DNA of 64,000 nt, from NCBI GenBank assembly GCA_038125725.1, contig JAYPEK010000018.1, forward strand, positions 1-64,000. Direction: 5' to 3'. The position numbers and the translations under genes are program-made. Under the pieces are notes generated by a model, which saw only the letters and a list, made by a program, of their open reading frames with translations, ran no database searches and was not told where the DNA came from. Below are positions 50,592-58,801 of this stretch, in pieces (position 1 is the first letter of the stretch; every line of letters begins with the position of its first letter). Source of the stretch: TMED8 sp038125725. Its GTDB lineage: Bacteria; Pseudomonadota; Alphaproteobacteria; Rhodospirillales; Casp-alpha2.

Positions 50592-52118
50592 CTATTTCCA
50601 GATCGGCTTGCCCGATCCCGGCAGGCCGAGATCGGCCCATTTGCGCGTCACTTCGTCGATGACGTCGTCGGCCATGCGGATCGGCGTACCCCATTCGCGC
50701 TGCGTTTCCGGCGGCCATTTGGCGGTGGCGTCGATGCCCATCTTCGATCCGAGCCCCGATTCCGGCGAGGCGAAGTCCAGGTAGTCGATGGGGGTGTTCT
50801 CGATCATGGTCACGTCGCGGGCCGGATCGACCTGCGTCGAGATGGCCCAGACGACGTCGTTCCAGTCGCGCGCGTTGATGCCTTCATCGACGACGATGAC
50901 GAACTTGGTGTACATGAACTGCCGCAAGTACGACCAGACCCCCATCATGACGCGCTTGGCGTGACCCGGGTAGGCCTTCTTGATCGACACCACCGCGACC
51001 CGGTAGGAGCAGCCCTCCGGCGGCAGCCAGAAATCGACGATCTCCGGGAACTGCTGCGCCAACAGCGGCACGAAGACGTCGTTCAGGGCCTCGCCCAAGA
51101 CCGACGGCTCGTCCGGCGGCCGACCGGTGAAGGTGGAGAGATAGATCGGGTCCCGGCGCATGGTCACGGCGCTGGCGGTGAACACCGGAAACGGCTCGAC
51201 GGCGTTGTAGTAGCCGGTGTGATCGCCATAGGGGCCTTCGTCGCCGTAGTCCTCCAAGGACACATGGCCCTCGATGACGATCTCGGCTGCCGCCGGCACC
51301 TTCAGAGGCACGGTCTTGCAATCGACCAGCTCGACCTTCTCGCCCCGCAACAGCCCGGCGAACTGGTACTCCGACAGGGTATCGGGCACCGGCGTCACGG
51401 CGGCCAGGATGGTGCCCGGATCGGCGCCCAGGACAACGGCGGCCGGCAGCGGCTCGCGGCTTTGTTCCTTCCAGCGGGCATGATGCTGGGCGCCGCCCCG
51501 GTGCTTGAGCCAGCGCATCAGCGTCGTGTTCCGTCCCGTCACCTGCATGCGGTAGATGCCGAGGTTGAAGCCGTCGCGCTTGTCGGAATCCGCGCCTGAG
51601 GGCTTCGGCCCCTGCGTCACCACCAAAGGCCAGGTGATCAAGGGCGCCGGTTCGTCCGGCCAGCAGGTCTGGATCGGCAGCCTGGCCAAGTCGATGTCGT
51701 TCCCCTGCCAGACGATTTCCTGGCAGGGCGCGCGGCTGACGGTCTTGGGCTTCATCGAAAGCACGGTCTTCAGGAGCGGCCACATCTCCAGCGCTTCCTT
51801 GAAGCCGCCGGGCGGTTTCGGCTGGCGCAGGATGGCGAGCGTCTCGCCGATCTCGCGCAGCTCGTGCGGCTCCCTGTTCATGCCCCAGGCGACGCGCTCC
51901 ACCGTGCCGAACAGGTTGACCAGCACCGGCATGTCGTATTTGGAGCCGTCTTCCCTGACCACGTTCTCGAACAAGACCGCCGGGCCCTTTTCGGCCAGAA
52001 GCCGGGTCTGAATCTCGGTCATTTCCAGGTGCGGCGACACCGGTTCGGTGACCCTGACCAGCCGGCCTTCGGGTTCCAGGCGGCTGAATAGAAAATCGCG
52101 GAGAGAGGTGAAACTCAT
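50592..52118 (-). CDS. UbiD-family decarboxylase
   Basis: 508 aa with the UbiD fold. Visible parts are 'HLEMTEIQTRLLAEKGPAVLFENV', 'LPIQTCWPDEPAPLITWPLVVTQGP', 'NLGIYRMQVTGRNTTLMRW', 'EGPYGDHTGYYN' and 'PDEPSVLGEALNDVFVPLLAQQFPEIVDFWLPPEGCSYR', with active-site Glu/Arg blocks as usual. It uses prenylated FMN to decarboxylate aromatic or alpha,beta-unsaturated acids; the UbiX partner is not in this window. A ubiquinone role is plausible since ubiA is 2.7 kb away, but the family is broad. Confidence 0.9.
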   Translation of the reverse strand: MSFTSLRDFLFSRLEPEGRLVRVTEPVSPHLEMTEIQTRLLAEKGPAVLFENVVREDGSKYDMPVLVNLFGTVERVAWGMNREPHELREIGETLAILRQPKPPGGFKEALEMWPLLKTVLSMKPKTVSRAPCQEIVWQGNDIDLARLPIQTCWPDEPAPLITWPLVVTQGPKPSGADSDKRDGFNLGIYRMQVTGRNTTLMRWLKHRGGAQHHARWKEQSREPLPAAVVLGADPGTILAAVTPVPDTLSEYQFAGLLRGEKVELVDCKTVPLKVPAAAEIVIEGHVSLEDYGDEGPYGDHTGYYNAVEPFPVFTASAVTMRRDPIYLSTFTGRPPDEPSVLGEALNDVFVPLLAQQFPEIVDFWLPPEGCSYRVAVVSIKKAYPGHAKRVMMGVWSYLRQFMYTKFVIVVDEGINARDWNDVVWAISTQVDPARDVTMIENTPIDYLDFASPESGLGSKMGIDATAKWPPETQREWGTPIRMADDVIDEVTRKWADLGLPGSGKPIWK

Positions 52119-52312
52119 GGGGAAAATTAGCCGTTCGGTGTCGGGCGGGCGGGTTGGAAAGCTATTGTAATTGCAAAACCGCCGGAATACCCTTTTTAAA
52201 ATGCGCTCTGGGGTTATATAAACCTTTATAATCCTTGAAAACTACGCGCGGGTTATGATCCGGGGTAGACCATAATCGATCGGGTGGGCAAGCACAGCAG
52301 ATTTCGAGCACC

Positions 52313-54091
52313 ATGAGCGAAAACGCCGGTAACCAGTTCCAACGCCTGATCGAAGTGGGCATCGCGCTCTCGGCGGAACGCGACACCAACCGGCTGATGG
52401 AGCGCATCCTCCTGGAAGCCAAGGATATCTGCAACGCCGACGGCGGCACGCTGTATCTGCGCACCGAGGACGACTGCCTCAAGTTCGAGATCATGCGCAC
52501 CGACTCGCTCGACATCGCGCTCGGCGGCACGACGGGCAAGGAAATCACCTTCCCGCCCTTGCGCATGTACGATCCGGAAACCAGCGCCGAGAACCGCAAG
52601 AACGTCGCGTCGTGGGCCGCTATTTCCGGCACCTCGGTGAACATCCCCGACGCCTACGAGGCGCAGGACTTCGATTTTTCCGGCACCAAAAAATTCGACG
52701 AGGGCATGGGCTACCGCTCGAAATCCTTCCTCACGGTGCCGTTGAAGAACAGCCAGGACGAGATCATCGGCGTGCTGCAGCTCCTGAACGCCAAGGACGA
52801 CGCCGGCGAGGTCATTGCGTTTAGCACCGAGATCCAGCCGCTGATCGAGGCGCTGGCCTCGCAGGCGGCCGTGGCGCTCGATAACCAGCAACTGCTGGAA
52901 GGCCAGAAGAAGCTGCTCGACAGCTTCATCGAGCTGATCGCGTCCGCCATTGACGCCAAGTCGCCCTACACCGGCGGCCACTGCCAGCGCGTGCCGGAAC
53001 TGACCAAGATGCTGGCCAAGGCCGCCTGCGACAGCACCGAGGGCATCTACGCCGATTTCGACCTCACCGACGACCAGTGGTACGAACTGCACATCTCGGC
53101 CTGGTTGCACGACTGCGGCAAGGTGACGACGCCGGAATACGTAGTCGACAAATCGACCAAGCTGGAAACCATCTACGACCGCATCCACGAGGTCCGCATG
53201 CGCTTCGAGGTGGTCAAACGCGACGCCACCATCGAATACATGAAGGCGATCATCGACGGCGGCGACCCGGAAGCGCTGCGCGCCGAACTGGAAGAACGCC
53301 TGGCCAAGCTCGACGACGACTACAAGTTCATCGCCGAGTGCAACCTGGGCGGCGAGTTCATGGCGCCGGAACTGGTCGACCGGGTCAAGGAAATCGCCGA
53401 CATCGAATGGGCGCGCACGCTGGACGACCGCATCGGCGTCTCGCACGAGGAACTGAAGCGCAAGAACCGCGCCCCGGCGCCGGAGCTGCCGGTGATGGAG
53501 AAGCTGCTGGCCAACCGCGACGACCATATCGTCTATCGCGAACAGCCCGCCGCCGCGGCCGCCGACGACAATCCCTACGGCTTCAAGCTCGACGTGCCGC
53601 AGAACAAGTTCAACATGGGCGAGGTCTACAACCTCTGCATCGGCCGCGGCACGCTGACCGAGGAAGAGCGCTTCATCATCAACGACCATATCGTTCAGAC
53701 CATCATCATGCTGGAACAGCTGCCGTTCCCGAAGCACCTGAAGAAGGTGCCGGAGTTCGCCGGCGGCCACCACGAGAAGATGGACGGCACCGGCTATCCG
53801 AAGAAGCTCAACAAGGACGACATGTCGCTGCCGGCCCGGATCATGGCCATCGCCGACATCTTCGAGGCGCTGACCGCCGCCGACCGCCCCTACAAGCCGC
53901 CGAAAAAGCTCTCCGACAGCGTCAAGATCATGTCCTTCATGAAAAAGGACGCGCATATCGACGCCGACCTGTTCGAGCTGTTCCTCACCTCAGGCGTCTA
54001 CAAGGAATATGCCGAGCGCTTCCTCGACCCCTCGCAGATCGACGAGGTCGACATCTCCCAGTACCTGCCCGCCGAGGGCGGCGACGACTGA
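52313..54091 (+). CDS. GAF - HD-GYP c-di-GMP phosphodiesterase-like protein
   Basis: 592 aa, cytoplasmic. A GAF domain spans ~8-195 ('FQRLIEVGIALSAERDTNRLMERILLEAKDICNADGGTLY', 'GYRSKSFLTVPLKN'). HD-GYP follows: 'SPYTGGHCQRVPELT', 'ISAWLHDCGKVTTPEYVV' and 'GGHHEKMDGTGYPKKL', then 'SLPARIMAIADIFEALTAADRPYKPPKKLS'. An unusual ~180-residue insert separates the HD and GYP parts. Metal and GYP residues look intact, so c-di-GMP hydrolysis is likely, controlled by a GAF ligand. It starts a three-gene plus-strand area with an unknown gene 14 bases after it. Confidence 0.88.
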   Translation: MSENAGNQFQRLIEVGIALSAERDTNRLMERILLEAKDICNADGGTLYLRTEDDCLKFEIMRTDSLDIALGGTTGKEITFPPLRMYDPETSAENRKNVASWAAISGTSVNIPDAYEAQDFDFSGTKKFDEGMGYRSKSFLTVPLKNSQDEIIGVLQLLNAKDDAGEVIAFSTEIQPLIEALASQAAVALDNQQLLEGQKKLLDSFIELIASAIDAKSPYTGGHCQRVPELTKMLAKAACDSTEGIYADFDLTDDQWYELHISAWLHDCGKVTTPEYVVDKSTKLETIYDRIHEVRMRFEVVKRDATIEYMKAIIDGGDPEALRAELEERLAKLDDDYKFIAECNLGGEFMAPELVDRVKEIADIEWARTLDDRIGVSHEELKRKNRAPAPELPVMEKLLANRDDHIVYREQPAAAAADDNPYGFKLDVPQNKFNMGEVYNLCIGRGTLTEEERFIINDHIVQTIIMLEQLPFPKHLKKVPEFAGGHHEKMDGTGYPKKLNKDDMSLPARIMAIADIFEALTAADRPYKPPKKLSDSVKIMSFMKKDAHIDADLFELFLTSGVYKEYAERFLDPSQIDEVDISQYLPAEGGDD

Positions 54092-54105
54092 CGCGCCCGC
54101 GCATC

Positions 54106-54843
54106 ATGAGTTCGGACGCTTTCGAGCGCGCCACCACCTACCCCTACGCCATCCCGGCGCAAAGCTACCTGTACAAAGACGGCCGCGCGCATCCCATCCA
54201 CGCGGGCGATCCATTGCCGGACCTCGCGGGCCGCACACCGGTGCTGGCGGTCGGCTCCAACCAATCGCCGCAGCAACTGGCGCGGAAGTTCCCGGGCAGC
54301 CTGTGGCGCGGCAAGGACGGCGAGATCCCGGTGATCCGCTGCGCCATGCAGGATTTCGATTCCGTCTATTCGCCGCACATCGCGTCCTACGGCTCCGTCG
54401 CCGCGACGCTGCAGCACGTGCCCGGCGTCACCGTGACGCTGTTCGTCACCTGGCTCACGGACAAACAGTTGGTGCGCATGCACGAGACCGAGGTCACCGC
54501 CGCCAACTACGGCTTCGGGCGCTTGGACGGCGTGCACGTGCGCTCGGAGGTGGGGCCGGATCTCGACAGCGTCTATCTCTACAATTCCAAGCGCGGCACG
54601 CTTTGCCTGGAAGGGAACCCCATCGCGCTTTCGGAAGTCACGGCCGAGGGCCGCAGCGGCCCGGCCATGAGCCAGACGGAGGTGCTCCATCACGTGCGCC
54701 GGCGCCTGGCCCCGGAACACGACCTGGAAGCCTTCGTGCATCACTCCGTCGAGGACGCGGAACTCCGGCGTTCACGCACGGAGGCTTTGAACGAAGGTTC
54801 AAAGCCCTTCCACCACCCGCGCTTCACGGAAATCGCGATCTAG
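54106..54843 (+). CDS. hypothetical protein, gamma-glutamylcyclotransferase-like start
   Basis: 245 aa from ATG 54106. 'TPVLAVGSNQSPQQLARKF' resembles the 'YGSN' loop of gamma-glutamylcyclotransferase-like proteins, but the rest is not recognised. 'VTLFVTWLTDKQLVRMHETE' and 'LYNSKRGTLCLEGNPIALSEV' are strand-rich. It follows the HD-GYP gene by 14 bases and its stop overlaps the convergent ubiA stop. A small-molecule enzyme role is a weak guess. Confidence 0.6.
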   Translation: MSSDAFERATTYPYAIPAQSYLYKDGRAHPIHAGDPLPDLAGRTPVLAVGSNQSPQQLARKFPGSLWRGKDGEIPVIRCAMQDFDSVYSPHIASYGSVAATLQHVPGVTVTLFVTWLTDKQLVRMHETEVTAANYGFGRLDGVHVRSEVGPDLDSVYLYNSKRGTLCLEGNPIALSEVTAEGRSGPAMSQTEVLHHVRRRLAPEHDLEAFVHHSVEDAELRRSRTEALNEGSKPFHHPRFTEIAI

Positions 54844-55769
54844 CCCCAGACCTGCCCGGCGACGATGGCGGCGAGGACGATGAGGCCGAAATCGCGGTTC
54901 GACTTGAACTTGGCGAGGCAATCCTTGGGCCCGTCGATGTCGACGCCCCGCACCTGCCAGACAGCGTGAGCGGCGGCGATGGTGAGCCCCGCATAGAACG
55001 GCCAGCCGAGCGCCGCACTCCAGCCCGCCGCCGCGATCAGCGCCAAGGCGCCTGCATAGAACAGCGCCAGCCAGGGCTTGGTGTCGTCACCGAGCGCCAG
55101 CGCGCTCGACTTCACCCCGACCAGGAGGTCGTCTTCCTTGTCCTGGTGCGCATAGATGGTGTCGTAGCCGAGCGTCCACAGGATGCCGGCGGCGTAGAGC
55201 CAGCCCGGCGCCCAGCCGAGACCGCCGGTGACCACCGCATAGCCCATCAACGCACCCCAGTTGAAGGTGAGGCCCAGCCAAAGCTGCGGCCAGTAGGTGA
55301 CGCGCTTCATGAACGGATAGACGACCACCAGCGCCAGCGACGACACGCCCAGCTTGACGGCGAAGTCGTTGAACTGCACCAGCACCCAGAGGCCCGTGAG
55401 CGACAGGGCTGCGAAGAAGGCGACCCCGGCGGCGGCGCTGACGGCGCCGCTGGCGATGGGCCGGGTCGCGGTGCGCGCCACTTTCGCGTCCAACTTGCGG
55501 TCGGCGAGATCGTTCAAGGTGCAGCCCGCGCCGCGCATGACCAGGGCGCCGATGGCGAACAGAAGACCGATGCGCCAGTCCGGCCACCCCGGCGTCGCCA
55601 GCGCCAGCCCCCACCAGCAAGGCAGCAGCAGAAGCCAGGTGCCGATCGGCCGGTCCAGGCGCGCCAGGCGCAGGTAGGGCCGGACAGCGAGGGGTGCCAA
55701 CCGGTCGACCCAATTGTCAACGGCGATGTCGCTGGCGGATGGCGGCGTTGAAACGGTGGTGCCTTGCAT
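54840..55769 (-). CDS. ubiA: 4-hydroxybenzoate polyprenyltransferase
   Basis: 309 aa from ATG 55769, with eight to nine membrane helices. Prenyl-diphosphate/Mg sites are 'RGAGCTLNDLADRKLDAKVART' (first Asp-rich motif) and 'TLGYDTIYAHQDKEDDLLVGVKSSA' (second). 'RLARLDRPIGTWLLLLPCWW' is typical of bacterial UbiA. It attaches the polyprenyl tail to 4-hydroxybenzoate in ubiquinone synthesis, in the inner membrane. It is divergent from rsmE. Confidence 0.92.
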   Translation of the reverse strand: MQGTTVSTPPSASDIAVDNWVDRLAPLAVRPYLRLARLDRPIGTWLLLLPCWWGLALATPGWPDWRIGLLFAIGALVMRGAGCTLNDLADRKLDAKVARTATRPIASGAVSAAAGVAFFAALSLTGLWVLVQFNDFAVKLGVSSLALVVVYPFMKRVTYWPQLWLGLTFNWGALMGYAVVTGGLGWAPGWLYAAGILWTLGYDTIYAHQDKEDDLLVGVKSSALALGDDTKPWLALFYAGALALIAAAGWSAALGWPFYAGLTIAAAHAVWQVRGVDIDGPKDCLAKFKSNRDFGLIVLAAIVAGQVWG

Positions 55770-55832
55770 GGCGACAATATAGAGATGTTGGCCTGTACTG
55801 GCCACCACCTCGGGGCGTAAGATCGCCCCGTC

Positions 55833-56573
55833 ATGAGCCGCCCGCCGCCCCGCCTGTTCGTCGAAAGCGATCTCCGAGAAGACCTGAGCGTCGAGTTGGA
55901 CGCCAAGGCCGCGCATTACCTGGTCAACGTGTTGCGCCTGGGCGCCGGCGAACCGGTGCTGCTGTTCAACGGCCGCGACGGCGAATGGCTGGCGGAAATC
56001 ACCGCGGCATCGCGCAAGGCCTGCACGTTGGCGCCGAGCCGCCAATCCCGCCCCCAGGATCCGCCCTCGCCGCTGACGCTGGCCTTCGCGCCGTTGAAGA
56101 AATCCGCCATGGATTTCCTGGTCGAAAAGGCGACGGAGTTGGGCGTCGGGCGCCTGGCGCCGGTGATCACCGAGCGAACGGAAGCCACCCGCGTCAACGC
56201 AGACCGCATCGTCGCCCAAGCACGCGAGGCGGCCGAACAGTGCGAGCGGACCAGCGTCCCGGAAATCGCTGTTGCACGGCCGCTCAGCGTCTTTCTCGCC
56301 GGCTGGCCGGCCGACCGGCCCTTGTGGGTGGGCGACGAGACCGGCGGCGGCCGGGCTTTCGCCGAGGCGCTTGGCGCGCGGGCCGGCGACGGCCTGCAAC
56401 ACGGCATTTTGATCGGCCCTGAAGGCGGCTTTACGCCGAAGGAACTTGCCACGCTGGCCGCATTGCCGTTTGTTAACCTGATCGACCTGGGGCCGCGGAT
56501 TCTGCGCGCGGAAACCGCGGCGCTGGCGTCGATCACCTGCTGGCAGGCCCTGCTTGGGGACTGGCAACGCTAA
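55833..56573 (+). CDS. rsmE: 16S rRNA m3U1498 methyltransferase
   Basis: 246 aa SPOUT-family protein: 'AKAAHYLVNVLRLGAGEPVLLFNGRDGEWLAEI', 'AFAPLKKSAMDFLVEKATELGVGRLAPVITERTE', 'AREAAEQCERTSVPEI', then the AdoMet knot 'HGILIGPEGGFTPKELATLAA' and 'DLGPRILRAETAALASI'. It methylates U1498 of 16S rRNA. It is divergent from ubiA, and gshA follows 53 bases later. Confidence 0.93.
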   Translation: MSRPPPRLFVESDLREDLSVELDAKAAHYLVNVLRLGAGEPVLLFNGRDGEWLAEITAASRKACTLAPSRQSRPQDPPSPLTLAFAPLKKSAMDFLVEKATELGVGRLAPVITERTEATRVNADRIVAQAREAAEQCERTSVPEIAVARPLSVFLAGWPADRPLWVGDETGGGRAFAEALGARAGDGLQHGILIGPEGGFTPKELATLAALPFVNLIDLGPRILRAETAALASITCWQALLGDWQR

Positions 56574-56593
56574 GACCCGACACGACACGCCCC

Positions 56594-56626
56594 AGGACAC
56601 CACGAGGACACCACGAGGACACCGCC
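56594..56626 (+). repeat. 11-bp tandem repeat in gshA leader
   Basis: Three tandem copies of AGGACACCACG (the last ends CGCC) abut the gshA start codon. Each copy carries AGGA; the last gives an SD-like site seven bases before ATG 56627. Copy-number change would move or duplicate the ribosome site. Confidence 0.8.
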
Positions 56627-57991
56627 ATGGCCGCACCCGGAAAGCCGCTTCCCCCCATCGAGAACCGCCAGGAACTGATCGATTACCTGGCCAGCGGCTG
56701 CAAGCCGCCGGAACAGTGGCGCATCGGCACCGAGCACGAAAAGTTCGCCTATCACCTGAAGGATCTGAAGCCGCTGGAATACGAAGGCGAGGCCGGCGTA
56801 CGCGCGCTCCTGGACGCGATGATGAAGTTCGGCTGGGACCCGGTGATGGAAGGCAACAACGTCATCGCGCTGACCGACGACACCGGCGCCTCGATCAGCC
56901 TGGAGCCGGCCGGCCAATTGGAGCTTTCCGGCGCGCCCTTGGAGAACGTGCACGAGACCTGTTCCGAGGTCACCCGCCACCTGCAACAGGTGAAGGCCAT
57001 CGCGCGGGAAATGGAGATCGGGTTCCTGGGGCTCGGCTACCATCCAAAATGGCCGAACGCCGAGATGCCCTGGATGCCGAAGGGCCGCTACAAGATCATG
57101 CGCGAATACATGCCGAAGGTCGGCACCATGGGCCTCGACATGATGAAATCCACCTGCACGGTGCAGGTGAACCTGGATTTCTGTTCCGAGCCGATGATGG
57201 TGAAGATGTTCCGCGCCTCGCTGGCGCTGCAGCCCATCGCCACAGCGCTGTGGGCCAATTCGCCGTTCAAGGAAGGCCAGCCCACCGGCTTCCTGTCGTA
57301 CCGCAGCCATTGCTGGACCGACACCGATCCCGACCGCTGCGGCACCCTGCCGTTCGTGTTCGAGGACGGCTTCGGCTTCGAGCGCTACGTCGACTACATC
57401 CTCGACGTGCCCATGTACTTCGTCTACAGGGACGGCCAATACATCGACGCGGCCGGCCTGTCGTTCCACGATTTCCTTGCGGGCAATCTTTCGGTGCTGC
57501 CGGGCGAGAAGCCGACCATCAAGGATTTCGAGGACCACCTCTCCACCGCCTTCCCGGAAGTTCGGCTCAAGAAATTCCTGGAGATGCGCGGCGCCGATGG
57601 TGGCCCGTGGGCCAGGCTCTGCGCGCTGCCGGCGTTCTGGGTGGGGCTCTTGTACGACCCGGAATCGCTTTCGCAGGCGCTCGACTACGTCTCCGACTGG
57701 ACCCAGGAGGAACGCGACGGGCTCCGCGACAACGTGCCGAAGCATGCGCTTAACACGCCGTTCCGCGACAAGACCGTGCGCGAGATCGCCCTCGACGTGC
57801 TGGAAATCTCGCACGCCGGGCTGAAGCGCCGGGCGCGTCTCGACAGCATCGGCCTGGACGAAACCCACTACCTGAAACCGCTGTTCCTGATCGCCGAGTC
57901 CGGCATCACGCCGGCGGAGGAGATGCTGCGCGCCTACGAACGCCGCTGGCACGGCGACGTCGACCCGGTGTTCCAGGAATACGCCTACTAG
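56627..57991 (+). CDS. gshA: glutamate-cysteine ligase (plant/alphaproteobacterial type)
   Basis: 454 aa: 'EQWRIGTEHEKFAYHL', 'GWDPVMEGNNVIALTDDTGASISLEPAGQLELSG', 'KGRYKIMREYMPKVGTMGLDMM', 'TCTVQVNLDFCSEPMMVKMFRASLALQPIATALWANSPF' and 'SHCWTDTDPDRCG'. This is the plant-type GCL family used by Alphaproteobacteria. It ligates Glu and Cys with ATP, the first step to glutathione. Its leader is the 11-bp tandem repeat. An MBL hydrolase follows 12 bases later and is probably co-transcribed. Confidence 0.95.
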   Translation: MAAPGKPLPPIENRQELIDYLASGCKPPEQWRIGTEHEKFAYHLKDLKPLEYEGEAGVRALLDAMMKFGWDPVMEGNNVIALTDDTGASISLEPAGQLELSGAPLENVHETCSEVTRHLQQVKAIAREMEIGFLGLGYHPKWPNAEMPWMPKGRYKIMREYMPKVGTMGLDMMKSTCTVQVNLDFCSEPMMVKMFRASLALQPIATALWANSPFKEGQPTGFLSYRSHCWTDTDPDRCGTLPFVFEDGFGFERYVDYILDVPMYFVYRDGQYIDAAGLSFHDFLAGNLSVLPGEKPTIKDFEDHLSTAFPEVRLKKFLEMRGADGGPWARLCALPAFWVGLLYDPESLSQALDYVSDWTQEERDGLRDNVPKHALNTPFRDKTVREIALDVLEISHAGLKRRARLDSIGLDETHYLKPLFLIAESGITPAEEMLRAYERRWHGDVDPVFQEYAY

Positions 57992-58003
57992 AGGACCCAC
58001 GCC

Positions 58004-58801
58004 ATGGCCCTGCCCGAATACGAAATCTTCGCCGTCAAATACGCGGAACGAACCGGAACGCGGGGCACCGTCTTCGTCCATGGCGATCCGCATGACGCGC
58101 CCTTGGGCATGGACTATTTCGTCTGGGTGATGCGCTCCGCCGAGCGCACCGTGGTGCTCGACGTCGGTTTCGGCAAGGCGGAGGGCGAACGCCGCGGCCG
58201 CACCTTCCTGCGCTGCCCGACCGAGGGGCTTGCGATGCTGGGCGTCGACGCGGAAGCCATCGACGACGTCATCATCTCCCACATGCACTACGACCATGCG
58301 GGCAACCTGGAGCTGTTCCCGAACGCGCGCTTTCACATCCAGGACGACGAGATGTCTTACGTCACCGGCCGCGCCATGACCCATAAGGCGCTGCGTGGCT
58401 CGTTCGTGCTCGCCGACGTGCAGCAGATGGTCGCGGCGCTCTATGGCGACCGGGTCGTCTTCCACGACGGCGACGAGGATCTGTTTCCTGGCATCTCGCT
58501 GCATCACATTCCGGGCCACACGCGCGGCATGCAGTCGGTGCGCGTGCACACGGCGCGCGGTTGGGTGGTGCTGGCCTCCGACGCGGCGCATTACTACGAA
58601 TGCCTCACCGATGGCCGGCCGTTCCAGACGCACGAGAACATGTACCTGATGCTCGAGGGCTACCGCCGGCTGCGGCAACTGGCCCCCGACGACGCCCATA
58701 TCGTTCCCGGCCACGATCCGGAAGTGCTGAAACGCTACCCCGCGCCGGAACCGGAAATGCAGGGAATCGTCGCCGCCCTGCACCAGCCGCCGGCCGAATA
58801 A
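58004..58801 (+). CDS. MBL-fold hydrolase, N-acyl-homoserine lactonase-like
   Basis: 265 aa. The metal motif His93-x-His95-x-Asp97-His98 is in 'IISHMHYDHAGNLELFP', with further ligands in 'HHIPGHTRGMQSVRV' and 'VLASDAAHYYE' and terminal 'HIVPGHDPEVLKRYP'. The layout is of the AHL-lactonase/quorum-quenching MBL branch (AttM/AiiA-like). Substrates in that branch include lactones and other esters. Its closeness to gshA (12 bp) could equally suggest a glutathione-thioester hydrolase. GTAG-like stop then overlap with the convergent kinase stop. Confidence 0.82.
   Translation: MALPEYEIFAVKYAERTGTRGTVFVHGDPHDAPLGMDYFVWVMRSAERTVVLDVGFGKAEGERRGRTFLRCPTEGLAMLGVDAEAIDDVIISHMHYDHAGNLELFPNARFHIQDDEMSYVTGRAMTHKALRGSFVLADVQQMVAALYGDRVVFHDGDEDLFPGISLHHIPGHTRGMQSVRVHTARGWVVLASDAAHYYECLTDGRPFQTHENMYLMLEGYRRLRQLAPDDAHIVPGHDPEVLKRYPAPEPEMQGIVAALHQPPAE

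Noticed and set aside
52253..53956. 567-aa open frame antisense to the HD-GYP gene
   Set aside because: Composition typical of a shadow frame; GAF and HD-GYP motifs are on the other strand.
53077..54105. Long upstream extension of the gene at 54106
   Set aside because: The extension is an Arg-rich shadow of the HD-GYP gene; the real protein begins at ATG 54106.
54840..56636. 598-aa frame that would extend UbiA upstream across rsmE
   Set aside because: UbiA homology begins at ATG 55769; the extra residues are the antisense of rsmE.
56570..58783. 737-aa open frame antisense to gshA and the MBL gene
   Set aside because: It spans two well-supported genes and their gap without any recognisable domain.
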